A DNA stretch of 44,085 bases from Actinomadura rubrisoli. Its GTDB lineage: Bacteria; Actinomycetota; Actinomycetes; Streptosporangiales; Streptosporangiaceae. Location: contig NZ_SMKU01000033.1 in NCBI RefSeq assembly GCF_004349215.1, positions 1 through 44,085 on the forward strand, written 5' to 3'. This document shows positions 19,201-27,798 of the stretch, in pieces. Position 1 is the stretch's first letter. Every line of letters begins with the position of its first letter. The translations under genes and the position numbers were made by a program. The notes under the pieces are model-generated. The model was given only the letters and a program-made list of their open reading frames with translations, was not told the DNA's origin and searched no databases.

Positions 19201-22200
19201 GGGAGGTTGCCGCTCGGCCCGTTGTCCGCCACGGTCAGGAACGGCCGTCCGAGGCTGTCGGAGAAGGCGAGCCCGGGCGTCGCCGCGTGCTCGGCGGCCT
19301 TCTTGGCGGCGCTCTGCGCGGCCGCCTGGTCGGCGGGCGTCGTCCCGTGCGCTCCGCCGATCCGCCGGGCGAACCAGGTCTGCCAAATGGCGGGACGGTC
19401 GGCGAAGTGGGCACGGACGATCGCGGCGACGTCCGGATCGGTCCGGGGATCGAGCTGGACGGTGTCGTTGGTGTCCCAGTTCGCCTGCCGCCACGGGTCG
19501 AAGACGACCTTCTCGTAGGTGTCGTCGGGCCGCAGCGTGACGACGACACGTCCCACCGGGTCGTAGCAGAGCAGCGGTGAAACGCCGGTGTCGGTCAGTT
19601 CCTTCTCGTCCTCGCACAGATGGGTGGAGGAGAAGAACGGCTCGTACTGGCGGACGGGGTTTCCCTTGTTGTCGTAGACGGTGCGGCCCTGACCCACCCA
19701 CCTGCGGGCGGCCGGGGCCGGGGCGCCGCCGTCCCGCAGCGGGCCGGGCCGGATGTCGCCGGTGGGTCGCGGCGGATCGCCCGCCTCGACCGGGAGGTCG
19801 GCGTCACGCACCGGCGCTTCGCCCGGCTCGGCGGGGACCTTGCTCTGTACTTCCCGTCCGAACCCGTCCGAGTAGACGAAGGCGACCTGGATGCGCACCC
19901 CACCGGCGGGGGCGGGCTCACCGGCGTGGACCTCCCGGGTCAGCGCCGCGGCGAGCGGCGGCTGGCCGCAACGCGCGAAACGGTGCAGGTCGTAGACCAC
20001 CCGGGTGGTGGCCGAGTCGAGCAACGCCGCCGAGCGGCGATGCGGATCGGCCACGAACGCCTGGAGCGCCGGGAGTTCGGGATCGGTGAACCCGGGGTCG
20101 GCGGCGAACGCGGCCAGGGAATCGCCCGCGTCCTGCGTGGCCTTGCCCTTGACGGCGATCGCGACGACCAACCCCAGGCAGTCGAACGCGGCCTCGCTGC
20201 GGTTGCCGTTCGCGTCGGTGACCTGCCGTGCGGCGAGGACGCGGTAGTCGTGTTCGGCGCGGACGGTGTTGCCCGCCGGGTCGCGGGTGTGGACGGCCTG
20301 AAGATGGTGGGCGTCGTAGCCCACCACGGTGGCATTACCGAAGGCGTCGACGAAGCGGTGCGGGAGAAAGAAGTGCTCGCGGGCGAAGGCCAGTTCCTGT
20401 GCGGCGAACGGCTGTTCCTGCCCGGGTGTCGCGGGCCCGTCCGGGTGGTGGAAGGCGCGGCCTGACGGGATCCACCAGCCTGAGTCGCCGTCGAGCCGGA
20501 CGTATCCCCCTTCGCCGTTCAGCAGGCCGGCGGGATCGGCGGGCAGCAGGTCCTGCCCGGCCCGGCGGTACACGCCGGCGAGCAGGCCGGGGGTGTACGC
20601 CAGGCGGTACGACTCGCCGGGCAGCGCGCGCGGCTGCAACTCACCGTCCCGCAGCAGACCGGTCAGATCGTCCGAGCGGAACCGGGTGCGGAGGTGCTCG
20701 ATCAGCCGCCGGTGCGGACCGGCGGCGGTGATACCGGCGTGGCCGACGTCCTCGTACGGCAGTTCCCGGCCGGGCGCGGCGGCCTCGTCCAGGCGTGTCC
20801 GCAGCTCCTCGAAGTTGAACAGAGGGGTGACCGGACGGCCGGTCTCGTCGAGGCCCGGGGCCGCCGGTGCCGTCTGGAGCAGCTCGTACGTCCGGCTCGC
20901 GCACGACAGCGGGACACGGTACGCGTCCGGCTCGTGCACCGGGTTGGTGTAGTCGGTCTCGGTGCAGGTCAGCAGAAGTTGCCGCTGTTTCGCGCGGTCG
21001 TCGTCGGTGAGGACCGGATGAGGGTCGGCGACCCGCCGGCCATAGGCGATGGACACCGCACGCTGCACGTTCCCGAACACGTCCACGTCCAGCGTTACAG
21101 CGTGGCTGACCCGCGGATCGGCGAACCGATCGCTGCCCAATCTGTATTGGGCTCGCTCGTAATGGAACTCGACACTTTCCCGGGGGTGGGTGAAGAAGAC
21201 GGCATGCCGGTTATCGGCGATGCGCGGTTGCAGCAGCTCCACGGTGTAATTGCGCTCGGCAACGCGATACGGAAGGCCCGCCGCCTCGGTGCCGTCGAGT
21301 GCGTAGATCTCCTGCCGCAGCACCGAACCGCGCAACGCCCGGCGGGCTTCCCGCTCCTCTTCCGCGCTCAATGGCCACGACGACCGAGACCCGTCCGGCT
21401 GCCGCACGGTGGTGGGCAGCACGGTGTCGGCGAGCAGCATGGCGGCGCCCCCTGCCGCGCCCGGTCCGGGGACATCCGGGCGGCCGGGGGTCTCCTCGCG
21501 GTAGTACTCGCCGGCGAAATGGCCGCTGATCCGGTCGGCGTCGACGTGGGCGCCGGTGTGGAACCAGGTGCGCGTGAGCACCGGCGGCAGATCGGTGGCA
21601 GGTTCTTCGTTGGTGCCCGAGCGGAACCCGAACTCCTCGGTGTCCCACTGCTCGACCATGCCGAAGCCGCGGAACTCTCGCTCCTGGCCGTCGAAATAGC
21701 CGTGGTGGTAGCCGTAGCGGGTGACGAAGCGATTGCCGCTGACGGCGTCGATGGTCTCGATCCGCTCGACCACGTGGACCGGAAACGGAAGCTTGGTGAT
21801 CCACGGTTTGCCCGCGTACTTGTCCCGCAGATAGAACTTGACGGACGAGGCGTACTCGACCCGCGTTTCTGCGCCGAGGTTGTTGACCGTCCTGACGAGC
21901 AGATGCGGCTTCTGCTCGCCCATGAGATTGACGTAGCGCATGCGGCGCTGCGCATCGCCCGGCAGGCGAGACGACCACACCAGGCAGACGGTGCCGTTAC
22001 CGAGGAGGTCGGCGAGCGTGACCGCAGCGAGATTCTCCACCTGCGGAAACGCGTCCAAAGGCCGGGGATCGCTCCAACTGTTTCCGGACTGGTTGAAATA
22101 GAGCCGTACACCATCGCCGCCCAGGTAGACGATGTCGGTGGTGCCGCTGCCGTCGATGTCGGCCAGCCTGACACGAGCGTGGTCGAACTGATCGGGGCAG

Positions 22201-24134
22201 TCGAAATGGGGCGCGTTGTCCATGGTGACCTTGGCGCCGAAGCGGCCGTAGCCGAGGTTCGGCCAGTAGCAGACCTCGCCGTCGCGAATGCGCACCAGAT
22301 CGGTGAGCCCATCGCCGGACATGTCGCCCAGATAGACGGACTGGGCGCCATCGGCGAAAACCAGCCGCGGACCCGTTTCCTCATCGAGCGCTCGATGAAC
22401 CCGCCGGGCCGGGCCGAAGCCCTGCTCGCCCAAGGAGTCGTGCCAGACGAACGCGTCGTTCTCGGTGACCAGCACATCGGCATGGCCGTCGCCGGTCAGG
22501 TCGACGAACCTCAGGTTGGGATCGCGCATGTCGCGGTTGAGGCGGGACACGAACGGACGGAAGGGCTCCCATCCCCGATCGCCATCGTGCTCGTACCAGC
22601 CGGGCATGGGGCCGTCCTGTACCACCAGGTCGGGCCGACCGTCACCGGCCAGATCCATGAACTGCGCCTGTCCACCGGCCAGGGCGACGCTGGGCTTGCT
22701 TGCCGCACATTCCATCGGCGCGAGTTCGACCTGACGTGCGCTGATCGGGCTGAGATTGCCCTTGTAGAACCAGGCGCCGCCCTGCTCGCTGAAGACGCCG
22801 GGGATGCCCTCGCCGTGTAGATCGGTCCATTGGTAGACCGAGCCGTCCAGCCCGATCGGCAGGTTCTCCAGGTCGGAGGCGTCGACGTCGTGCACCGTGT
22901 GCTGCAAGACGGGCCGGGTGTATTCGTACTCGACCGCCGGCATGCTGCGCCGAAGGTACCCTTCACCCTTTCGCTTGTAGCCGGTTTGGGTGACGGCATG
23001 CAGAAAGGCGTACACGGGCTCGCGCGTGTCCACGGGGTTCTGCTCGCCGGAGAAGGCGAAGTCGGTGGAGCGCACGAGGCAGTCGTTGCCGACTCCGTCC
23101 TCGTGCTCGAAATGATGGAACATCAGCACGCGCCGGCAAAGGCGGCTGGTGCGCACCTCGAAGCCGGCACGGTAGGAGGAGAACGCGTCTTCGCGATGAC
23201 GCCACGGACCGCTGTCGCCGGGTTTCGGGACGGCGGTGTCGTGCTCGCCGTAGTCGAAGACCACCTCGAACATCCATCCGGCGTTTTTGATCTGGTCGTC
23301 GGTGAGCACGCCCGGTCGGCGGCCGGCATCGTCGAGCAGTGACGTCCGATTGCCGTAGCGGATGCGCTTGATATAGCGGTTGGCCGTCCGTCGCGGATCG
23401 CCGAGCCCGCCGCGGTTGCCCTCGTGGCCGTGTTTCAGGTCCACGCCGACGCCGTCGTCCTGCTTGTACTCGTAGACGACGCCGTCGCCCTTGTCGTCGC
23501 GGGTTTCGCAGATCAGCCAAGCGAAAATCCGGCGCGGGTCCGCCGGGTCGGCGATGCGGGACCGCTGGTCCTTGCCGTAAACGCTGAGGATATTGTCTCT
23601 GGAGATCGTGCGCCAATGCACGTCGCCGTCGCCGTTGCGGGTCCAGCGCTCGATGCGGGCCATAGGCCCTTCGACGCGCGGACGGTATCGATGGACGGTG
23701 TGACCCGGCACGGTGGTCGCGTCCTCGAAGCGGCCGCCGTCCGGGCCGAGCACCGGGACGAGGTCTTCGGAGCCTGAGAGCACGAAGACGTCCGACTCCT
23801 CGGCGTCACGGTACTGCGGCAGCCCCTTGTCGGTCTGGCGGGAGATCCGCGGCAGGCCGAGCGACCAGCCGAAGCCGAACGGGCCGTTGCCCGCACCCGA
23901 GTCGTAGGAGAGGGCGAGCTGCGGTCCGAGCCCGGAACGGCCCGGGCTGGTGGCGATGGGGACGGTCGACACCCCGGTCCCGGTGACCGGATTGGCGGCG
24001 AATTTCTCGCCGATGCCCCGAATGGCTCCCCCGCCCTTGGGCAGCGAGATGGACGGCGACTGGACGGGCGAGTACAGCGCAGGCGACGCGGCCTTTTCCG
24101 CGCGTGCGGGACCGCCGTCCCGCCCATTGCTCAA
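16278..24134 (-). CDS. Fused TcB-TcC toxin: SpvB / TcB middle / Rhs cocoon with variable C-terminal effector
   Basis: The protein has 2618 aa. Residues about 18-300 are an SpvB domain (SPSISLPKGGGAIRGIGEKF, SYDSGAGNGPFGFGWSL). Residues about 485-665 carry VCBS/FG-GAP propeller motifs (DLAGDGRPDL, DLTGDGHADV, DMSGDGLTDL, DIDGSGTTDI), followed by the TcdB mid-N and mid-C regions and YD repeats. The Rhs core (RYRYTGRERDEESGLYHFG, GRWCSPDPGG, NPAMMVDPTGF) ends at about residue 2290. It keeps the Asp residues at which TcC proteins self-cleave. The last ~328 residues are the released effector: a polar, basic N-terminal half and a Gly/Ala-rich hydrophobic half (about 2500-2570), matching no toxin I recognise. 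The TTG at 24134 is the best start because a stop lies about 50 bp upstream in frame; its ribosome-binding site is weak. It is first in the tc gene row. No small immunity-like gene follows it, in keeping with a Tc rather than a bacterial-competition Rhs toxin. Confidence 0.93.
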   Translation of the reverse strand: MSNGRDGGPARAEKAASPALYSPVQSPSISLPKGGGAIRGIGEKFAANPVTGTGVSTVPIATSPGRSGLGPQLALSYDSGAGNGPFGFGWSLGLPRISRQTDKGLPQYRDAEESDVFVLSGSEDLVPVLGPDGGRFEDATTVPGHTVHRYRPRVEGPMARIERWTRNGDGDVHWRTISRDNILSVYGKDQRSRIADPADPRRIFAWLICETRDDKGDGVVYEYKQDDGVGVDLKHGHEGNRGGLGDPRRTANRYIKRIRYGNRTSLLDDAGRRPGVLTDDQIKNAGWMFEVVFDYGEHDTAVPKPGDSGPWRHREDAFSSYRAGFEVRTSRLCRRVLMFHHFEHEDGVGNDCLVRSTDFAFSGEQNPVDTREPVYAFLHAVTQTGYKRKGEGYLRRSMPAVEYEYTRPVLQHTVHDVDASDLENLPIGLDGSVYQWTDLHGEGIPGVFSEQGGAWFYKGNLSPISARQVELAPMECAASKPSVALAGGQAQFMDLAGDGRPDLVVQDGPMPGWYEHDGDRGWEPFRPFVSRLNRDMRDPNLRFVDLTGDGHADVLVTENDAFVWHDSLGEQGFGPARRVHRALDEETGPRLVFADGAQSVYLGDMSGDGLTDLVRIRDGEVCYWPNLGYGRFGAKVTMDNAPHFDCPDQFDHARVRLADIDGSGTTDIVYLGGDGVRLYFNQSGNSWSDPRPLDAFPQVENLAAVTLADLLGNGTVCLVWSSRLPGDAQRRMRYVNLMGEQKPHLLVRTVNNLGAETRVEYASSVKFYLRDKYAGKPWITKLPFPVHVVERIETIDAVSGNRFVTRYGYHHGYFDGQEREFRGFGMVEQWDTEEFGFRSGTNEEPATDLPPVLTRTWFHTGAHVDADRISGHFAGEYYREETPGRPDVPGPGAAGGAAMLLADTVLPTTVRQPDGSRSSWPLSAEEEREARRALRGSVLRQEIYALDGTEAAGLPYRVAERNYTVELLQPRIADNRHAVFFTHPRESVEFHYERAQYRLGSDRFADPRVSHAVTLDVDVFGNVQRAVSIAYGRRVADPHPVLTDDDRAKQRQLLLTCTETDYTNPVHEPDAYRVPLSCASRTYELLQTAPAAPGLDETGRPVTPLFNFEELRTRLDEAAAPGRELPYEDVGHAGITAAGPHRRLIEHLRTRFRSDDLTGLLRDGELQPRALPGESYRLAYTPGLLAGVYRRAGQDLLPADPAGLLNGEGGYVRLDGDSGWWIPSGRAFHHPDGPATPGQEQPFAAQELAFAREHFFLPHRFVDAFGNATVVGYDAHHLQAVHTRDPAGNTVRAEHDYRVLAARQVTDANGNRSEAAFDCLGLVVAIAVKGKATQDAGDSLAAFAADPGFTDPELPALQAFVADPHRRSAALLDSATTRVVYDLHRFARCGQPPLAAALTREVHAGEPAPAGGVRIQVAFVYSDGFGREVQSKVPAEPGEAPVRDADLPVEAGDPPRPTGDIRPGPLRDGGAPAPAARRWVGQGRTVYDNKGNPVRQYEPFFSSTHLCEDEKELTDTGVSPLLCYDPVGRVVVTLRPDDTYEKVVFDPWRQANWDTNDTVQLDPRTDPDVAAIVRAHFADRPAIWQTWFARRIGGAHGTTPADQAAAQSAAKKAAEHAATPGLAFSDSLGRPFLTVADNGPSGNLPTRVDLDIEGNRRAVTDARGIAVMRGDFDMAGNSVCTRSPDAGERWTLPDVTGKPIRSWDGRGFQRRMSYDELRRLLAVFVTDAEGERCVQRTVYGEAIGEGANHRGRVHKVFDGSGLLVSEAYDFKGNLLRGTRRLLSDHRSEIDWPDESDPAVDALLETEAFTGATVYDALNRPVQEVAPHSNRPDTTVSVTRPGYNEAGLLERMDAWLDQPDEPSAPLDPDSATQRIVGNIDYNARGQRVLVEYGNGVRTAYDHDPLTFRLRRLTTRRGGDLLQDLTYDHDPVGNITSIRDGANDLVFHDQQVVAPGGEYRYDAVYRLVAARGREHRGGDRQVGHDPDPWTVRTLPNDGQALRNYIETYTYDSVGNILGIRHHEGPILDSPGAVVWHRRYQYAVDSNRLMATSLPGDPKDLPDYVTAPGYSAKYQHDAHGNMTALPHLTSLEWDDDDRLRSVDVGGGARAFYTYDVAGQRVRKVREKAPGLIEERIYLGGLEVFRVRTAGSLTLERQTLHLMDDSSRVATIESRTHLVGADPSPVRLVRFQLGNHLGSVVLELDADAQIISYEEYHPYGTTAYSASRSETETPKRYRYTGRERDEESGLYHFGARYYAPWIGRWCSPDPGGLIDGANLFQYAHGNPAMMVDPTGFAAEPGQGVRAGELLPPEFLLRIKVVATEKTSGITQKMREKAQSFYHTATGRPGKEAQLAHEYGSEAATTRPGETVYVRPQRGPENVKGSGSIRSLVGKIRKGIAEGIKNRGYARTTKGHDPGAAAPAATSRQHVSPASRPTGAPLPKSPSTRSPIVDRVGMRGSADPALVRGLGRGTLTVVTGLLALKDLKADLKAHEYGRAVASGAGVATSATEIAAGGAGLVTGVSSSGIGLGAGVGGMGVAEGIAAAPHVVGAFALGAATGVALQEGSAALSKKYLGTEISPGRIIGDALTAQDNLVSKIWADPSKPAHTQTLGWKIAGWLTD

Positions 24135-24569
24135 AGGCGGCAGGTTTGGCTTTGCGATCTCAACCCCAATCCCCGTTTGCCCTGTTCGTCACTATGAGCA
24201 CTCTTATCTGGCCTGTAAAGCCGCCGACCGGATATGACAACATGTGGCCACGCGGCGCCCGCGCCCCGGCGCTCCGGGACCCGCCACGACGGGGACGGAC
24301 GCGCCGGACGGAGCGGGGGAGCCGCCCCGCCCAGTCGGCAATGGTCCCTTCCGACGGCGCCATTTCCCGGAAAAAATCGTGCCTGGCAATTCCGGTTCCC
24401 AATCCAGGTAAGCGACCGACCCAATTCGTGACCCTCATTTCTGACTTGATCCTTTTAAGGGGGTCATTCATCCGGTGGACGGCGCCCGCTCATCGGCGCC
24501 TAGCTGGAATTTGCGGTGGCGTGATTACTCTCCGAATCGCCCCAAACCCCCTGCGAAGGAGTGGACGAC
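24135..24569. other. Divergent intergenic region between the tc operon and the phosphoesterase operon
   Basis: These 435 bp contain no convincing gene. The part next to the tc genes (24150-24240) is distinctly AT-richer than its surroundings and holds the candidate tc promoter. The part towards the phosphoesterase has an AT-rich patch at 24420-24470 but no well-spaced promoter that I can defend. A strong ribosome-binding site, AAGGAG, lies at 24556-24561. Confidence 0.6.
24191..24219 (-). promoter_or_regulatory. Candidate promoter of the tc operon
   Basis: On the minus strand TTTACA (24219-24214) is followed after exactly 17 bases by CATAGT (24196-24191). This is a plausible -35/-10 pair placing the start of transcription about 50 bases before the TTG of the TcB-TcC gene. 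It is the only well-spaced pair seen in the divergent intergenic region on this strand. Confidence 0.5.
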
Positions 24570-25475
24570 ATGTCCCCAAGCAGAAGCGTGATCGCGGCCG
24601 CCCTCACGGGCGTCCTCGGCGCCTCCGCGCTGACGGCGCTCGTGCTGCCGGGCGGCTCGGCCTCGGCGGCGGACGACCCGGTCCTGGTCGGCGCCGGCGA
24701 CATCAGCAACTCCGGCTCCGGCGACACCGCGACCGCGGCGCTGCTCGACACCATCCCCGGCACGGTCTTCACCGCCGGGGACAACGTCTACAACAGCGGC
24801 ACGACCAGCGAGTTCAACACCTACTACAACCCGACCTGGGGACGGCACAAGGCCCGCACCCGGCCGTCGCCCGGCAACCACGACTACAACACGTCCGGCG
24901 CGACGGGCTATTACGGCTACTTCGGCTCCGCCGCCGGCGACCCGTCCAAGGGCTACTACTCCTACAACATCGGCACGAGCTGGCACGTCGTGGCCCTGAA
25001 CTCCAACTGCGGGTCGATCAGCGGCGGCTGCGCCGCGGGCGGCGCGCAGGAGCAGTGGCTGCGGGCCGACCTCGCCGCCAATCCCAAGCCCTGCACCGTC
25101 GCCTACTGGCACCACCCGAGGTGGACGTCGGGCGCGAACCACTCCCCGAACACCGCGGTGGCCCCGCTGGTGAAGGCCCTCTACGACCACAACGCCGAGG
25201 TCATCGTCACCGGCCACAACCACCAGTACGAGCGGTTCGCCCCGATGAACCCGAGCGGCGCCGCCGACTCCGCGCGCGGCGTCCGCGAGTTCGTCGCCGG
25301 GATGGGCGGGGCGAGCCACTACTCGTTCGGCACCATCCAGCCCAACAGCCAGGCGCGCAACAGCGACACCTACGGCGTCCTCAAGCTGACGCTCCACGCC
25401 AGTAGCTACGACTGGCAGTTCGTCCCGCAGGCCGGAAAGACCTACGCCGACAGCGGCACCACCGCCTGTCACTGA
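24570..25475 (+). CDS. Secreted metallophosphoesterase
   Basis: The protein has 301 aa. A signal peptide is clear: a basic start (MSPSRS), a hydrophobic core, and a likely cleavage after ASA near residue 33. All the metal-binding blocks of calcineurin-like phosphoesterases are present in order: GAGDIS (Asp44), GDN (71-72), GNHD (102-105), a His in WHHPRW, and GHNHQYER near residue 208. It should hydrolyse phosphate esters outside the cell; the substrate is not predictable. ATG 24570 is chosen over the GTG at 24561 because AAGGAG lies eight bases before it and overlaps that GTG. It heads an operon with an MFS transporter and a PD40 protein, separated from them by a strong hairpin. Confidence 0.9.
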   Translation: MSPSRSVIAAALTGVLGASALTALVLPGGSASAADDPVLVGAGDISNSGSGDTATAALLDTIPGTVFTAGDNVYNSGTTSEFNTYYNPTWGRHKARTRPSPGNHDYNTSGATGYYGYFGSAAGDPSKGYYSYNIGTSWHVVALNSNCGSISGGCAAGGAQEQWLRADLAANPKPCTVAYWHHPRWTSGANHSPNTAVAPLVKALYDHNAEVIVTGHNHQYERFAPMNPSGAADSARGVREFVAGMGGASHYSFGTIQPNSQARNSDTYGVLKLTLHASSYDWQFVPQAGKTYADSGTTACH

Positions 25476-25481
25476 CCCTCC

Positions 25482-25509
25482 GGGCCCGGCGCGGCGACGC
25501 GCCGGGCCC
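25482..25509 (+). terminator. Perfect 12-bp stem hairpin after the phosphoesterase gene
   Basis: Arms 25482-25493 and 25498-25509 are perfectly complementary (GGGCCCGGCGCG) around a GCGA tetraloop. It starts six bases after the stop codon and ends just before the ribosome-binding site AAGGAG of the transporter gene. No T-run follows, so it may be a weak terminator, an mRNA 3'-end stabiliser or an attenuator. Confidence 0.6.
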
Positions 25510-25524
25510 TCCCAAGGAGCCGGT

Positions 25525-26747
25525 GTGTACCTTTCCACCCTCACCCGACCTGCCCCCGGCGGACGCCGAGGGGGACCCGTCGCGGCGAACGTGCTCGCCC
25601 TGGGCGCCGTCAGCCTCGTCACCGACGTCTCCGCCGAGATGGTCACCGCGATCCTGCCGCTCTACCTGGTGGTCGGCCTCCAGTTCAGCCCGGCCGCCTA
25701 CGGGGCGATCGACGGGATCTACACCGGGGCCACCGTCCTGCTCCGGTTGATCGGCGGGTACGCCGCCGACCTGGCCGGCCGACGCAAGCACGTGGCCGTT
25801 CTGGGGTACGGCATGTCGGCGGCCGCCAAGCTCGGCCTGCTCGCGGCGGCGGGCTCCGGCGTCGGGATCGGCCTCGCCATCACCGCCGACCGCGCCGGCA
25901 AGGGCCTGCGCACCGCTCCCCGGGACGCGCTCATCACCCTGTGCACCCCGCCCGAGCACCTCGGCCGCGCCTTCGGCGTCCACCGGGCGATGGACGCCGC
26001 CGGGGCCTTCGCCGGCCCGCTCGTCGCCTCGCCGTCCTGGCCGCGGCCCCCGGCTCGTACGACTCGGTCTTCATGACGAGCTTCTGCGTCGCCCTGCTCG
26101 GCGTGATGATCCTCCTGCTCTTCGTCCGCGACACCCCGGGCCCCCGGCCGCCCCGCGAGGCGCTCCGGTGGCGGGCGCTGCTGGACGGGCCCGGCGCGCG
26201 GCGGCTGGCGCCCGCGTCCTGCCTGCTCGGGCTGGCCACCATCGGCGACGGCTTCACCTACCTGCTGCTGCAGAAGCGCGCGGACCTGGCGCTGGGCTGG
26301 TTCCCGCTGCTGGCGGTCGCCACGAGCGGCGTCTACCTGCTGCTCGCCGCGCCCGCCGGCGTCCTGTCCGACCGGATCGGACGGCTGCCCGTGCTGCTCG
26401 GCGGCTACCTGACCCTCACCGTCACCTACCTGCTGCTCAGCGAGGCACCGGGAGGGCTCTGGCTCATCGCGGCCGTCGTCATCCTCCACGGGACGTTCTA
26501 CGCCGCGACCGACGGAGGGCTGATGGCCCTGGCCGGTCCCCTGCTGCCGGCGGACCTGAGGACCACCGGCATCGCGCTGATCCAGAGCGGGCAGGCCCTC
26601 GCCTACCTCGTGTCCTCGCTGCTGTTCGGGGTGGCCTGGCAGGTCTGGGGCATCCGCCCCGCCCTGCTCGCCGCGGCCGCCGTCAGCTTCATCGCCCTCG
26701 CCGGAACCGCCGTCCTGCTCCGTCCCGCCGGAAAGGCGACACCGTGA
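25525..26747 (+). pseudogene. MFS transporter interrupted by a one-base frameshift
   Basis: Two frames together give a typical MFS protein of about 407 residues. The first (from GTG 25525, AAGGAG five bases upstream) begins with a membrane segment around TDVSAEMVTAILPLYLVVGL, includes the loop DLAGRRKH, and runs to AFAGPLVA. The second frame continues at once with LAVLAAAPGSYDSVF and runs through the remaining membrane segments to 26747, including the cytoplasmic loop GVLSDRIGRLPV. The join is at about 26030, where GCCTCGCC reads as if one T had been lost from GCCTTCGCC. Either the gene is recently inactivated or this is a sequencing error. Both halves are otherwise free of damage, which favours a very recent event or an artefact. 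The stop overlaps the start of the next gene (GTGA). Confidence 0.8.
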
Positions 26748-27691
26748 ACCTGCGCTCCCGCGTCATCGCCCTGCTGGCCTCGGCCGTCCTTCTCGCCGCC
26801 GTGGCCGTCGTCTACACCGTGTCCCGCGGCGCGGACCCCGCTCCCGCCGACAGCGGGGCCGCCATCGGCCAACGGCTCCAGATGCTCACCAACGGCCGGC
26901 TCTCGTACACCTCCGGCACGGGATCACGCCAGGTGACCCCGGTACGGTGCGACCGGGCCCACGCCGCCGCCGGCACCGTCGCGTGCCTGCGCCCGGTCGG
27001 TGCGCTGAGCGCGGGCGCGCTGGTCGTCATGGACGCCTGGCTCCGCGAACGGCGGCGCGTCCCTCTCACCGGGTTCCCCAACCGCCTGCGGGTGTCGGCC
27101 AGCGGGCGGATGGTCGCCTGGACGCTCTTCATCGACGGCCACACCTACGCGACCTCGGGGTTCTCCACCCGGGCGGGCATCCTCGACACGCGGACGGGCC
27201 TGCTCGTCGACTCCTTGGAGGACTTCGCGGTCATCAAGGACGGCGCCCCCTACCGGAACAGGGACGTCAACTTCTGGGGCATCACCTTCGCCGCCGACGA
27301 CAACCGCTTCTACGCGACCCTCTCGACGGGCGGCGGGCGCTACCTCGTCCAAGGCGATCTGGCGGCCCGGACGGTCCGCACCCTGGCACCCGGCGTCGAG
27401 TGCCCCTCCCTGTCGCCGGACGGCAAGCGCCTCGCCTTCAAGGCCGCCGTCGGAGGCGACCCGAAACGGGGCTGGCGCCTGTCCACGCTCGACCTCGCCA
27501 CCCTCAGGACCACCCCGGCCGCCGAGCCCCGCAGCGTAGACGACCAGCCCCTCTGGCTGGACGCGCGCACGATCGCCTACGCTCTCCAACTCAGCGACGG
27601 CACCAACCAGACCTGGGCCGTCCCCGCCGACGGCTCCGGAACGCCGCGCCTCCTCCTCGCCAACGCGAACTCGATCTCCCCCGCACCGTGA
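26744..27691 (+). CDS. Membrane-anchored PD40/TolB-like beta-propeller protein
   Basis: The protein has 315 aa. It starts with a basic tip and a hydrophobic stretch (RVIALLASAVLLAAVAVVY), a signal anchor or uncleaved signal peptide, then an Ala/Pro-rich linker. The rest is beta-rich with TolB/PD40-type repeats: RVSASGRMVAWTLF, CPSLSPDGKRLAFKAAV and QPLWLDARTIAYALQL. This points to an extracytoplasmic propeller, probably a binding or scaffold protein. No catalytic motif is seen. GTG 26744 overlaps the transporter stop by four bases (GTGA), indicating translational coupling. A function together with the phosphoesterase and transporter is inferred from the operon only. Confidence 0.8.
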   Translation: MNLRSRVIALLASAVLLAAVAVVYTVSRGADPAPADSGAAIGQRLQMLTNGRLSYTSGTGSRQVTPVRCDRAHAAAGTVACLRPVGALSAGALVVMDAWLRERRRVPLTGFPNRLRVSASGRMVAWTLFIDGHTYATSGFSTRAGILDTRTGLLVDSLEDFAVIKDGAPYRNRDVNFWGITFAADDNRFYATLSTGGGRYLVQGDLAARTVRTLAPGVECPSLSPDGKRLAFKAAVGGDPKRGWRLSTLDLATLRTTPAAEPRSVDDQPLWLDARTIAYALQLSDGTNQTWAVPADGSGTPRLLLANANSISPAP

Positions 27692-27798
27692 TGCCCACGA
27701 CCACGGCGCCGGCCGTCTCTCACCCGCCGTCGAGTCCTCCCCTCCGGGCCCGTCACGGTCCGGACGTGGCCGTCGCCCGGTCAGGGCCTCACCCCGGG

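Noticed and set aside
16278..24134. Interpretation as a contact-dependent or type VI Rhs effector with immunity gene
   Set aside because: An SpvB/TcB front half, adjacent TcA genes and the absence of a small gene after the effector tip point to a Tc toxin.
24462..24500. Possible PHO-box-like repeats (TTCATC, CTCATC 22 bases apart) before the phosphoesterase
   Set aside because: The central 11-mer expected between them does not match, so phosphate control is not supported.
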